Shown here: in pieces, positions 44,398 to 51,501 of the stretch | Layout: each line of letters starts with the position of its first letter | Position numbering within the stretch: the stretch's first letter is position 1 | DNA from: Paracoccus alkanivorans | GTDB taxonomy: Bacteria > Pseudomonadota > Alphaproteobacteria > Rhodobacterales > Rhodobacteraceae | Reading direction: 5' to 3' | Assembly: GCF_003697785.1 (NCBI RefSeq) | Contig: NZ_QOKZ01000009.1 | Location: 62,001 to 126,000 of the forward strand | DNA: 64,000 bases | The notes under the pieces: generated by a model | What the model saw: the letters and a program-made list of their open reading frames with translations, nothing else | Database searches by the model: none | What the model was told of the DNA's origin: nothing | Position numbers and translations under genes: made by a program

Positions 44398-44868
44398 ATG
44401 ATGAATGTAAATGTAAAGAAAAGAAAGGGTAAGACGTTGCGTAGGCTGCTGCTTGTCGTCCCGCCATCAACTCTCATGTTTGGATGCGGCGTTCCGCAGA
44501 AGAATATATCCACCGACATGGAGAAGAAAGAGTATAAAGCCGTCTCGAATATCGTAGATCGCCTTAGGAGAAGCCCGTTATCTGATACATCGGATATGCG
44601 AAAGTCACTGCTTAAAATAATCCCTCAAGCTTGCATAGAAGATAATGGAAATGTTTCCTGTTCGGCAACAAGGACCAGAGCTATAAGGGGGCGTGAGGGC
44701 AAGTATCTGCCTGTTCTGGATATCACTTCCGTGAGCCTGAATGTAGATAACAGTTATTGTTATGCGAAGTCATACTGGCTGTACGCTGTGGAGCAACCTG
44801 AAACGGAAAAAAGTCAAGGAAGCGCGGGCGGTGGCAAAGGCGAGTTAGCCGAGTTTTGGTCAATGTAG
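44398..44868 (+). CDS. Putative lipoprotein of the island
   Basis: The 156-residue product has a basic N-terminus and hydrophobic stretch ending in a lipobox-like MFGC (RRLLLVVPPSTLMFGCGVPQ). The mature part is polar, with IPQACIEDNGNVSCSATRTR carrying two Cys that could pair, and a Gly/Glu-rich end. Codon use and base composition are AT-richer than the core genes, which fits recent transfer. No family is recognised. It is 18 bases upstream of the RTX/Hint gene and may be co-transcribed. Confidence 0.68.
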   Translation: MMNVNVKKRKGKTLRRLLLVVPPSTLMFGCGVPQKNISTDMEKKEYKAVSNIVDRLRRSPLSDTSDMRKSLLKIIPQACIEDNGNVSCSATRTRAIRGREGKYLPVLDITSVSLNVDNSYCYAKSYWLYAVEQPETEKSQGSAGGGKGELAEFWSM

Positions 44869-44886
44869 CCAGTTGGAGTTTAGTAA

Positions 44887-46845
44887 ATGTCGACATCTCT
44901 GGGAACGTCTGGGAATGATTCTCTCACCGGGAGCGAGGGAGACGACAGTCTGCTCGGACTGGACGGCGACGATACGCTTGACGGCGGTCACGGTCAGGAC
45001 ACGCTTCGCGGCGGCGCTGGAAATGACTCCCTTTTTGGTGGTGCAAAATCAGACGGCTCTCCCTCACAGATGCTTGATGCTCTGGAAGGTGGCGATGGCA
45101 ATGACACGCTGGATGGTGGCCTTGGTTCCGATGACCTGTCTGGCGGAGCGGGCGATGACGAACTCCGTGTAAGTGTCGTTTACCGTAACATTCAGGAAAC
45201 CATAGATGGCGGTACCGGCACCGACACGCTTCAGATCGACGGCACGGACCAGGAGGGTGCGGCATTCACTGTAAATCTTGCGTCGGGAACGGCAGGTACC
45301 TTCGGCCTCAGCCAATTTACGCTTAGCAATATCGAAAATGTCGTCGGTGGCGATAAAAGCGACACACTGACCGGCGATGACGGGGCGAACCGCCTGGAGG
45401 GGCGCGCCGGGAACGACAGCCTGGCCGGGGGCAAGGGTGCGGATACGCTTGATGGCGGGGATGGCAATGATACGCTGGATGGGGGTAATGGCCCTGACAG
45501 CATATCCGGCGGTGCGGGTAATGACCTTATCCTGCAAGGCTTTAATAATACCAGTCAGGTTGCCGAAACGCTCGATGGCGGCAATGGCATCGATACGGTG
45601 CAGATCGATGGCACCGCGGTGGAAAGCTACACGTATGATATAAACCTTGCTAAAGGGACGGATAATTACGGCAGAACATATTCCGGCATCGAAAATGTCG
45701 TCGGTGGCGATAAAAGCGACACACTGACCGGCGATGACGGGGCGAACCGCCTGGAGGGGCGCGCCGGGAACGACAGCCTGGCCGGGGGCAAGGGTGCGGA
45801 TACGCTTGATGGCGGGGATGGCAATGATACGCTGGATGGGGGTAATAGCTCTGACAGCATATCCGGCGGTGCGGGTGATGATCAGTTCACGGTCAGTGAC
45901 GGACACGATGTTATCACCGATTTCACAACCGGTGAATCGGGTGCGGCAAATGATGGGAACAACACCAATAACGACTTTATCGATCTGAGCGGCCACTACA
46001 GCCAGGCCAATTATGATCGCGCGGTTGCAAACGGGGCCATTGACCCCAGCGTAATCCGCAATCCGCTGAAATGGATGCAGGCCGACCAGGATGATGACGG
46101 CGTCCTGAACGATACAGAAGCAGGGTGGAGCGATACTAACACGCTGACCATCCAGAATGAAGGCGCCGCAGTCGGCGGATCAGACCTGACCTCTGATCGG
46201 ACGGGTGTTATGTGCTTCGCGCACGGCACATTGATCACCACACCGCATGGCGATGTTCGGATCGAGACGTTAAAGATAGGTGACCTGGTTAAGACAGTTG
46301 ACAATGGATATAAGAACATTCGTTGGATCGGCCAGCGTAAACTTAGTGCCGCCGAGTTGAAGGCCAATCCGAAACTATGGCCGATCTGTATCCGGGCGGG
46401 GGCGCTGGGAGAAAATACGCCTTCGTCGGACCTGCTGGTTTCGCGGCAACATCGCATCTTAATCCGCTCAAAGATTGCACAGCGGATGTTCGGTTCACCA
46501 GAGGTTCTGGTTGCGGCCATGCATCTGACGTCGGTTGAAGGGATCGATATCGCGGACGATCTGAATGAGGTTGCGTATTACCATATGCTTTTCGATCAGC
46601 ATGAGATCGTCATCTCGAATGATGCAGAAACAGAATCGCTATATCCCGGACCGCATGTATTGGAGAGCGTGGGACCGGAAGCAGTCCGGGAAATATACAC
46701 GCTTTTTCCGGAACTGCGCGAATACGACTACTCCCCGGTTGCGGCGCGACCATTTCCGACCGGATCTAAAACGCGACAGCTTTTGTACCGCCATACCAAA
46801 AACGCCGAAAAGCAGCTCTGTTGTAAACTTTTGCGCAGACCGTAG
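44887..46845 (+). CDS. RTX calcium-binding repeat protein with Hint domain, C-terminus altered
   Basis: The 652-residue protein has many GGxGxDxLx nonapeptides (about residues 8-100, 148-205 and 265-330), expected to bind calcium and mark type I secretion. A linker follows, then a Hint (hedgehog/intein) domain from Cys443 (VMCFAHGTLITTPHGDVRIE) to about 630. Such proteins are common in Rhodobacteraceae. Two 159-bp stretches are identical (45331-45489 and 45688-45846), so the gene has grown by internal duplication. The last residues (KQLCCKLLRRP) look foreign; they read into an insertion-sequence-like end at 46815. No type I exporter genes are nearby. Confidence 0.87.
   Translation: MSTSLGTSGNDSLTGSEGDDSLLGLDGDDTLDGGHGQDTLRGGAGNDSLFGGAKSDGSPSQMLDALEGGDGNDTLDGGLGSDDLSGGAGDDELRVSVVYRNIQETIDGGTGTDTLQIDGTDQEGAAFTVNLASGTAGTFGLSQFTLSNIENVVGGDKSDTLTGDDGANRLEGRAGNDSLAGGKGADTLDGGDGNDTLDGGNGPDSISGGAGNDLILQGFNNTSQVAETLDGGNGIDTVQIDGTAVESYTYDINLAKGTDNYGRTYSGIENVVGGDKSDTLTGDDGANRLEGRAGNDSLAGGKGADTLDGGDGNDTLDGGNSSDSISGGAGDDQFTVSDGHDVITDFTTGESGAANDGNNTNNDFIDLSGHYSQANYDRAVANGAIDPSVIRNPLKWMQADQDDDGVLNDTEAGWSDTNTLTIQNEGAAVGGSDLTSDRTGVMCFAHGTLITTPHGDVRIETLKIGDLVKTVDNGYKNIRWIGQRKLSAAELKANPKLWPICIRAGALGENTPSSDLLVSRQHRILIRSKIAQRMFGSPEVLVAAMHLTSVEGIDIADDLNEVAYYHMLFDQHEIVISNDAETESLYPGPHVLESVGPEAVREIYTLFPELREYDYSPVAARPFPTGSKTRQLLYRHTKNAEKQLCCKLLRRP
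45331..45489 (+). repeat. Perfect 159-bp direct repeat, copy 1 (in the RTX gene)
   Basis: This segment, starting ATCGAAAATGTCGTCGGTGG, is identical to 45688-45846, offset by 357 bases (119 codons). It encodes IENVVGGDKSDTLTGDDGAN and the following RTX repeats. The identity at third codon positions indicates a recent duplication or gene conversion. Confidence 0.93.
45688..45846 (+). repeat. Perfect 159-bp direct repeat, copy 2 (in the RTX gene)
   Basis: Second copy of the segment at 45331-45489. The flanks (GGCCCTGAC versus AGCTCTGAC just after) show that similarity continues beyond the identical core. Confidence 0.93.
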
Positions 46846-46889
46846 GAAACCCTCTGCTGGAGGTAATTATGCTGCGGCGAGGTGTTGTC
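46815..46889. mobile_element. Possible IS6-type terminal relic
   Basis: GCTCTGTTGTAAACTTTTGC at 46815 resembles the GGCTCTGTTGCAAA ends of IS6-family elements. It coincides with the point where the RTX/Hint protein stops looking native. Only this end-like fragment is present, with no transposase, so the call is weak. Confidence 0.35.
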
Positions 46890-46954
46890 GGCGTTGTTGC
46901 AGAACTCGGTTTGTGGGGATTCACTTTGCGAATCCATAGCGTTAGACGCGCTGC

Positions 46955-47225
46955 ATGAGAAAACCATCTCCCGCCCGCTATCGCACGACGAACTGGTCCA
47001 GCTACAACGCATCGCTGCGGAAACGGGGTTCGCTCCTGATCTGGGTTGACAAGGATATGACCTGGCTCGCGCCGCGTGACGGGTGGCCAGCGGTGTTTTC
47101 CGATGCGGCCATCCAGTTCTGCCTCTCGATCAAGGTTCTCTTCAAGCTCCCTCTGCGCCAAACCGCCGGGATGGTGGCGAGCCTGCTGAAGTTGGCGGGA
47201 CTGGACTGGTCCGTGCCGGACTTCT
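46955..47225 (+). pseudogene. IS5-family transposase, N-terminal fragment
   Basis: The fragment begins MRKPSPARYRTTNWSSYNAS and continues KVLFKLPLRQTAGMVASLL to LAGLDWSVPD, the usual start of IS5-type transposases related to IS1031/IS427 groups. Compared with remembered relatives a few residues seem lost near PRDGWPAVFSDA. It is cut at the IS3 left inverted repeat. Confidence 0.85.
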
Positions 47226-47275
47226 TGAACCGCCCCGGGTTTACCGGAGAGTAAAACACTCCAAAGGTGAGCCTT

Positions 47276-47644
47276 ATGACAAAGAATCGATATACTCCTG
47301 CTTATCCATCCGAACTGCGTGATCGAGGTGTTCGGCTTTTTCGTGACCATCGTGCTGATTACAGCAGCGATTCAGCCGCCTACCGTGCGATTGCGCCGAA
47401 GCTTGGTTGTTCTCCGGACAGCCTGCGCGTCTGGTGCCAGCAGGCCGAGCGTGATGCCGGCCAGCGCGGTGGGCTGACCAGTGCTGAGAAGGACAGGATC
47501 AGGGAACTGGAGCGCGAGAACCGGGAATTGCGCACAGCCAATGAGATCTTGAAGATAGGTGAACAGGCGAACGCCATGCGTTCGAGAGAGCCTGTGAACG
47601 CATATTTCGCGGCGGCGGAGCTCGACCGCCCATTCCGGAAATGA
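47276..47644 (+). CDS. IS3 transposase OrfA
   Basis: The 122-residue protein has the helix-turn-helix region AYRAIAPKLGCSPDSLRVWC and the leucine-zipper-like RELERENRELRTANEILK. The usual ending is NEILKKASAYFA; here the residues IGEQANAMRSREPVN stand between NEILK and AYFAAAELDRPFRK, an in-frame insertion of about 36 bases (47555-47599) that can form a hairpin. I chose ATG 47276 over the upstream GTG 47267. It overlaps orfB by four bases. Confidence 0.85.
   Translation: MTKNRYTPAYPSELRDRGVRLFRDHRADYSSDSAAYRAIAPKLGCSPDSLRVWCQQAERDAGQRGGLTSAEKDRIRELERENRELRTANEILKIGEQANAMRSREPVNAYFAAAELDRPFRK
47555..47599. repeat. Hairpin-forming insertion 1 (in IS3 orfA)
   Basis: ACAGGC-GAACG (47563-47573), loop CCATG and CGTTC (47579-47583), then a six-base bulge and GCCTGT (47590-47595) form a bulged stem. 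It replaces about nine normal bases with 45 and keeps the frame. Confidence 0.5.
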
Positions 47645-48093
47645 TTGCCTTCATTGATGCTCATCGGGAGGGTTTTGGTGTCGGGCCGATCTGCGGGGTT
47701 CTGGGGATCGCACCATCGACCTTCTATGTGCATAAGCAGCTTGAAGCCGCGCCTGAGCGGGCTTCGGCCCGGCGCTTCAGCGACCGTGAGTACTGCGCGG
47801 AGATTCGGCGTGTTTTTGACGCGAACCGTGGCCTTTATGGGGCGCGGAAAATCTGGCGATCCCTACGCCGCGAAGGGAAGGATATCGCGCGATGCACAGT
47901 AGAACGGCTGATGAAATCCATGGGATTGCAAGGCGTTGTTCGGGGAAAGAAGGTCATCACCACCAACCCCGATGCGGCACGTCCTTGCCCGCAGGACAAG
48001 GTGAACCGGCAGTTCCGGGCGGACCGTCCAAACCAGCTCTGGCTGTCGGACTTCACCTGTGTGCCCACCTGGCAGGGCATGAGTTACGTCGCC

Positions 48094-48135
48094 CCTCGCC
48101 ACGGTCACTCGGACCAGTGGCGTTCCCATGGCTCG
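48094..48135. repeat. Hairpin-forming insertion 2 (in IS3 orfB core)
   Basis: CGCCAC-GGTC (48097-48106), loop ACTCG, GACC (48112-48115), one bulged A and GTGGCG (48117-48122) form a ten-pair stem. It stands between the codons for YVA and IDVFARK and keeps the frame (about +39 bases). Confidence 0.55.
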
Positions 48136-48374
48136 ATCATCGACGTCTTCGCCCGCAAAATCGTCGGCTGGCGGGTTTCGACATCAATGACGACGGGCTT
48201 GGTTCTGGATGCGCTCAATCAGGCGATTTGCCAGCGATGCCCGTCAAAAGCGGACGGCTTGACCCATCATTCCGACCGCGGATCGCAATATCTGTCCATA
48301 AAATACACCGAACGGCTGGCCGAGGCCGGCATCGATCCATCCGTGGGCAGCGTCGGCGATTCCTATGAGTTCAA

Positions 48375-48425
48375 GCCGGTCCGCAGAGCGGATCAAACGG
48401 TCCCCCGGACCGTTTTAAGGCGCAG
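48375..48425. repeat. Hairpin-forming insertion 3 (in IS3 orfB, breaks frame)
   Basis: Two perfect hairpins lie side by side: TCCGC-AGA-GCGGA (48380-48392) and AAACGGTCC-CCC-GGACCGTTT (48395-48415). About 57 bases replace one normal base between GGCGATTCCTATGA and AACGCC, shifting the frame. Confidence 0.62.
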
Positions 48426-48682
48426 AACGCCATGGCGGAGACCATCATTGGACTCTTCAAAGCCGAGGTCATCAATATCCTCGGACCGTGGAAATCAGTC
48501 GGGCAGGTCGAATGGGAGACCCTCAGATGGGTCGACTGGTTCAACACATCCCGCCTGCTGGAACCCATCGGATATATCACCCCAAATGAAGCAGAGGTGA
48601 ATTTCTATGCAGCCTTGAACCAAACCCAAAATGCCGCGTAATATTTGAGCCAAAACATCTCCGGTAAACCCGGGGCGGTTCA

Positions 48683-48833
48683 CATCGAGGCGAGGATGCG
48701 CTGCCTCAAGGCCTTCGGCGAACGCATCATGGCGAGAGACCCGGACCGCCAAGCCGCCGAAATCCACATCCGCGTCGCACTCATCAACCGCTTCAACGCA
48801 CTCGGCACCCCCGACATCGTCCGCATGGCATGA
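48683..48833 (+). pseudogene. IS5-family transposase, C-terminal fragment
   Basis: The fragment reads IEARMRCLKAFGERIMARDP, then IHIRVALINRFNALGTPDIV and stops, the normal IS5-type transposase end. It belongs with the fragment at 46955-47225 and is separated from it by the IS3 element. Confidence 0.85.
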
Positions 48834-49013
48834 CGTCAGTGGGGCAAGGGGAACTCACGTCTCAGGCCAGAGTAATGCAACAATGCCTTTGCTCACCGAC
48901 AAGGTTTTTCGGGCTTGCATCTCTCTGACAGGTGTGACACAGGAGTGGTGCACATTCCAACCCGCGCTTGGGACGGGAACAGCTATATCAGATGGTTGTG
49001 CGGAGGGTGGTCG

Positions 49014-49033
49014 TCCCAGTACCGCCCACCATT
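49014..49033. repeat. attR core of the tRNA-Val island
   Basis: Second copy of the 20-bp attachment core TCCCAGTACCGCCCACCATT. Upstream bases (GGAGGGTGGTCG) do not continue the tRNA, so this is the displaced tRNA 3' end at the right junction. Confidence 0.9.
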
Positions 49034-49041
49034 GTTTCGCC

Positions 49042-49072
49042 GCCCCCGGCCGATGTCGGGGGCATTTCGTTT
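49042..49072 (+). terminator. Terminator displaced from the tRNA-Val gene
   Basis: GCCCCCG (49042-49048) and CGGGGGC (49057-49063) form a seven-pair stem followed by ATTTCGTTTT. It sits nine bases after attR. In an uninterrupted chromosome it would directly follow tRNA-Val. Confidence 0.72.
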
Positions 49073-49112
49073 TCCTGGCGGCTGCGATGCGCCGCGACGA
49101 AGGAGAAGGCCG

Positions 49113-49238
49113 ATGAAGGTTCGCAACTCGCTCCGCTCGCTCAAGAGCCGGCATCGCGATTGCCGTGTCGTGCGCCGCAAGGGCCGCGTTTACGTGATCA
49201 ACAAGACCAATCGCCGCTTCAAGGCCCGTCAGGGCTGA
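49113..49238 (+). CDS. rpmJ: Ribosomal protein L36 (type lacking the zinc motif)
   Basis: The 41-residue protein begins [20 protein letters not shown] and ends [13 protein letters not shown], a typical alphaproteobacterial L36. It has one Cys only, not the zinc ribbon of the other L36 type. GAAGGAGAAGG precedes the ATG. It lies just outside the island's right end and has its own terminator. Confidence 0.95.
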   Translation: MKVRNSLRSLKSRHRDCRVVRRKGRVYVINKTNRRFKARQG

Positions 49239-49267
49239 CCGGCGGGATCACCGCGAAGACGAAATGA

Positions 49268-49292
49268 CCCGCCCTTGCCGGCGGGTTTTTTC
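49268..49292 (+). terminator. Rho-independent terminator of rpmJ
   Basis: CCCGCC (49268-49273), loop CTTGCC, GGCGGG (49280-49285) and a run of seven T form a clear terminator that also separates rpmJ from the converging otnK. Confidence 0.88.
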
Positions 49293-49327
49293 ATGGCCAT
49301 CAGAAAAGCGCGGAGTCCCAACGGTAT

Positions 49328-50593
49328 CTAGGAAGTCTGTTCCAATGCGCGGGTGAAGAAATCCTCCTCGCCGAAATTTCCGGATTTCAATGCCAAGGCA
49401 AGCGAGCCATGATCATCTTCTCCCCGGCACCATGGGACTCCCGGGGCGATTTCGGCGCCGATACGCAAGGCGGTGATGCCAAGCGCGCTGGTGATCGCAC
49501 CCGAGGTTTCACCGCCCGCGACGACAAGGCGGGCCGCGCCGTGACTGCGGGCGATCCTTGCCGCGCGGGCGAGAGCTTCCTCAACCACGGCACCGGCCTT
49601 TTCGACGCCAAGGGCTGATTGCGCGGCGGCGACCTCATCGGGCCCGGCGGTCGCCTGCAGCATGCAGTCCTGGCCGGTGTCCAGACATTCGATGATCCAG
49701 TCCTGCATGCCGCCGTCATCGCCCTCGGCCAGCCGCTGTGGATCCAGCCTGAGCGTGGGCGCCATGGCGGCGAAATGCGCCACCTGCTTGCGGGTCATGG
49801 CAGAACAGCTGCCAGCCAGCACGACAGCCGGTCCCTTGGGCATGGTTGGCAAGACCTCGTCGCCTTCGGTGGAGGCAAGCAGCTCTGCCGCGCGCCACGC
49901 ATCGGGCAGGTGACGGGCAAAGGCGCTGCCGCCTGTCAGCAAGGGCAGCGCATGTGCCGCCTGCGCCAGTGCCTCCAGATCGCTGTCATCAAGGGCGTCG
50001 CAGACCAGATGGGGGGCGCCCGAGGCAATGGCCCCGGCAACCGCAGCCTGTCCTTGCCTGATCGTCGGCCAGTCCAGCAACCCCACCTTGCCTGCATCAT
50101 CGCCCAGTTGCGGGGCCAGCACGCGGGTCAGGTCGCTGTCGCGCATCGGATTCAGCGGATGATCCTTCATCGGGCTTTCCGCAAGCGGCTGATCACCCAC
50201 GAACAGGTTGCCCATGAAAACCCTCCGCCCGTTTTCGGGGAATGACGGCACGTAAACTGTCCTTTCCGTCCCCAACCGATCCATCAATGCCTGTGCCACG
50301 GGGCCGATATTGCCGCGCATCGTGCTGTCGAAGGTCGAGCAATATTTCCAGTAGATGTGCCGCGCGCCCGCCGCCAGCAGCCAGTCCAGCGCCGCAAGCG
50401 CCTGCGTCACGGCCCGGCCGGGCTCAATCGCGCGGATCTTCAGGGCGATGACTTCGACAGCTTCGGGTGGGCCGGGGGAGGCGGGTTCCGAGGGCAGGCC
50501 GATCCGCAGCGAGACCGGCACGCCTGCCCGCACCAGCAGCGCGGCCAGATCGGTGGCACCGGTGAAATCATCGGCGATGCAGCCCAGGATCAT
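49328..50593 (-). CDS. otnK: 3-oxo-tetronate kinase (four-carbon acid sugar kinase, DUF1537)
   Basis: The 421-residue kinase has the N-terminal substrate domain with IADDFTGATDLAALLV and KYCSTFDSTMRGNIGP, and the nucleotide domain with LAGSCSAMTRKQVAHF and VVAGGETSGAITSALGI. These are the OtnK/DtnK signatures. OtnK phosphorylates 3-oxo-tetronate for later cleavage by OtnC. It overlaps ltnD by four bases. The aldolase/decarboxylase otnC and isomerase otnI are not beside it. Confidence 0.9.
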   Translation of the reverse strand: MILGCIADDFTGATDLAALLVRAGVPVSLRIGLPSEPASPGPPEAVEVIALKIRAIEPGRAVTQALAALDWLLAAGARHIYWKYCSTFDSTMRGNIGPVAQALMDRLGTERTVYVPSFPENGRRVFMGNLFVGDQPLAESPMKDHPLNPMRDSDLTRVLAPQLGDDAGKVGLLDWPTIRQGQAAVAGAIASGAPHLVCDALDDSDLEALAQAAHALPLLTGGSAFARHLPDAWRAAELLASTEGDEVLPTMPKGPAVVLAGSCSAMTRKQVAHFAAMAPTLRLDPQRLAEGDDGGMQDWIIECLDTGQDCMLQATAGPDEVAAAQSALGVEKAGAVVEEALARAARIARSHGAARLVVAGGETSGAITSALGITALRIGAEIAPGVPWCRGEDDHGSLALALKSGNFGEEDFFTRALEQTS

Positions 50594-51501
50594 GTGCCTT
50601 GCTCCCCGTCACCCGGCAGCTTCACCCCTGCCTGCCGCGCGAGGTAAAGGGCCACGGCCGAGTCGTCCCTGCGGCCCAGGCCCGCCGCGGAGGTCTGCCG
50701 GAACAGTTCAAGCGCGGTGTGCGACAACGGCGCAGGTGCGCCCGATGCGCCCGCGGTTCTGGTCACGATGCCCAGATCCTTGACGAAGATATCGACGGCA
50801 GAGCGGGGTGTGTAGTCGCCCTCGACCACATGCGCGCCGCGATTGGCGAACATCCATGAATTGCCGGCGCAGGACTGGATGACGCGGTGCACTTCGTCCA
50901 GATCCATGCCCTGGCTTGCGGCCAGAACCATCGCTTCGGCCATGGCGGCGATATGAACGCCCGCCAGCATCTGGTTGATGACCTTCATCCGCGCACCCGC
51001 ACCGGACCTCTCGCCAAGCCGGAACACGGTGGCCGAGATCGCCTCCAACGCCGGAGCGGCATGCTGGAACGCCGTTTCGGAGCCGGAGGCCATCATCGAA
51101 ATCTCTCCCTCCATTGCCTTGGCCGCGCCGCCCGAGACCGGGGCGTCGATGGCCATCATCCCGGCCTGTTCCAATCGCCCGCAGATATCGGCGGCCTCTG
51201 CCGGTTCCATGGTCACGCAAATCACGAAGACCGTGCCGGGACGGGCAGCAGGGACGGCGCCGGCATCGCCGAACAGCACTTCGCGAGTCTGCGCCGCATT
51301 GACGACATAGATAAGGACCACGTCGGATTCACGGCCCAGTGCCGCTGCATCCGGGGCGAGGGTGCCGCCCGCATCCGCGAAGGCTGCCCGGGCTTCTTCA
51401 CGCAAATCCAGCCCTTGCGTCGGGATACCCGCGCGCAGTAACGATACCGCAGCGCCCATGCCCATCGAGCCAAGCCCGATCACTCCCGCCGAAATGCTCA
51501 T
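50590..51501 (-). CDS. ltnD: L-threonate-type dehydrogenase (beta-hydroxyacid dehydrogenase family)
   Basis: The 303-residue protein has the Rossmann motif GVIGLGSMGMGAAVSLLRAG, substrate motif DAPVSGGAAKAMEGE and catalytic Lys in GAGARMKVINQMLAGVHIA, as in LtnD and tartronate semialdehyde reductases. It should oxidise the C2 hydroxyl of L-threonate or a related tetronate. The start 51501 overlaps tctA2 by four bases, although the frame is open much further upstream without support. Confidence 0.87.
   Translation of the reverse strand: MSISAGVIGLGSMGMGAAVSLLRAGIPTQGLDLREEARAAFADAGGTLAPDAAALGRESDVVLIYVVNAAQTREVLFGDAGAVPAARPGTVFVICVTMEPAEAADICGRLEQAGMMAIDAPVSGGAAKAMEGEISMMASGSETAFQHAAPALEAISATVFRLGERSGAGARMKVINQMLAGVHIAAMAEAMVLAASQGMDLDEVHRVIQSCAGNSWMFANRGAHVVEGDYTPRSAVDIFVKDLGIVTRTAGASGAPAPLSHTALELFRQTSAAGLGRRDDSAVALYLARQAGVKLPGDGEQGT

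Larger units (their letters stand above)
47641..48641 (+). pseudogene. IS3 transposase OrfB, disrupted by insertions
   Basis: The product starts MIAFIDAHREGFGVGPICGV and has the rve integrase core with DFTCVPTWQGMSYVA (first Asp), HHSDRGSQYLSIKYTERLAE (second Asp) and, in another frame, AETIIGLFKAEVINI (Glu). Residues PRHGHSDQWRSHGSI interrupt the core between YVA and IDVFARK in frame. A further insertion (48375-48425) after GDSYE breaks the frame, so the last third (48432-48641) is out of frame. The enzyme is thus inactive as read. Confidence 0.87.
47226..48682 (+). mobile_element. IS3-family insertion element, 1457 bp
   Basis: Perfect 25-bp inverted repeats bound it: 47226-47250, starting TGAACCGCCCCGGG, and 48658-48682, its reverse complement ending in TTCA. 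TGA...TCA ends are typical of IS3. It contains overlapping orfA and orfB. Flanks (ACTTCT left, CATCGA right) show no direct repeat. The flanking IS5 gene lacks its centre, so a deletion or recombination between two IS3 copies is likely. Confidence 0.92.
46890..48887 (+). mobile_element. IS5-family element, disrupted by an IS3-family element
   Basis: Left end GGCGTTGTTGCAGAACTCGG (46890-46909) pairs imperfectly with the right end, whose reverse complement reads GGCATTGTTGCATTACTCTG (ending 48887). Inside are the first part of an IS5 transposase (46955-47225) and its last part (48683-48833). The middle of the gene, roughly 150 codons, is missing and an IS3-family element stands in its place. 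No target-site duplication was found. Confidence 0.8.
39827..49033. mobile_element. Integrated genomic island in tRNA-Val(GAC), about 9.2 kb
   Basis: The island is bounded by 20-bp direct repeats. It starts with an integrase gene 65 bases after the tRNA, then a polymerase-like gene, a resolvase with res-like site, a lipoprotein, an RTX/Hint protein and nested insertion sequences. Flanking sequence on the right (49042 on) holds a hairpin terminator that would have followed the tRNA directly before integration. The frameshift in the integrase suggests it is now fixed in place. No conjugation or phage structural gene is seen. Confidence 0.88.

Noticed and set aside
45000-45850. Repeats in the RTX gene as a CRISPR-like array
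   Set aside because: They are in-frame RTX codon repeats, not equal-length repeats with unique spacers, and no cas genes are present.
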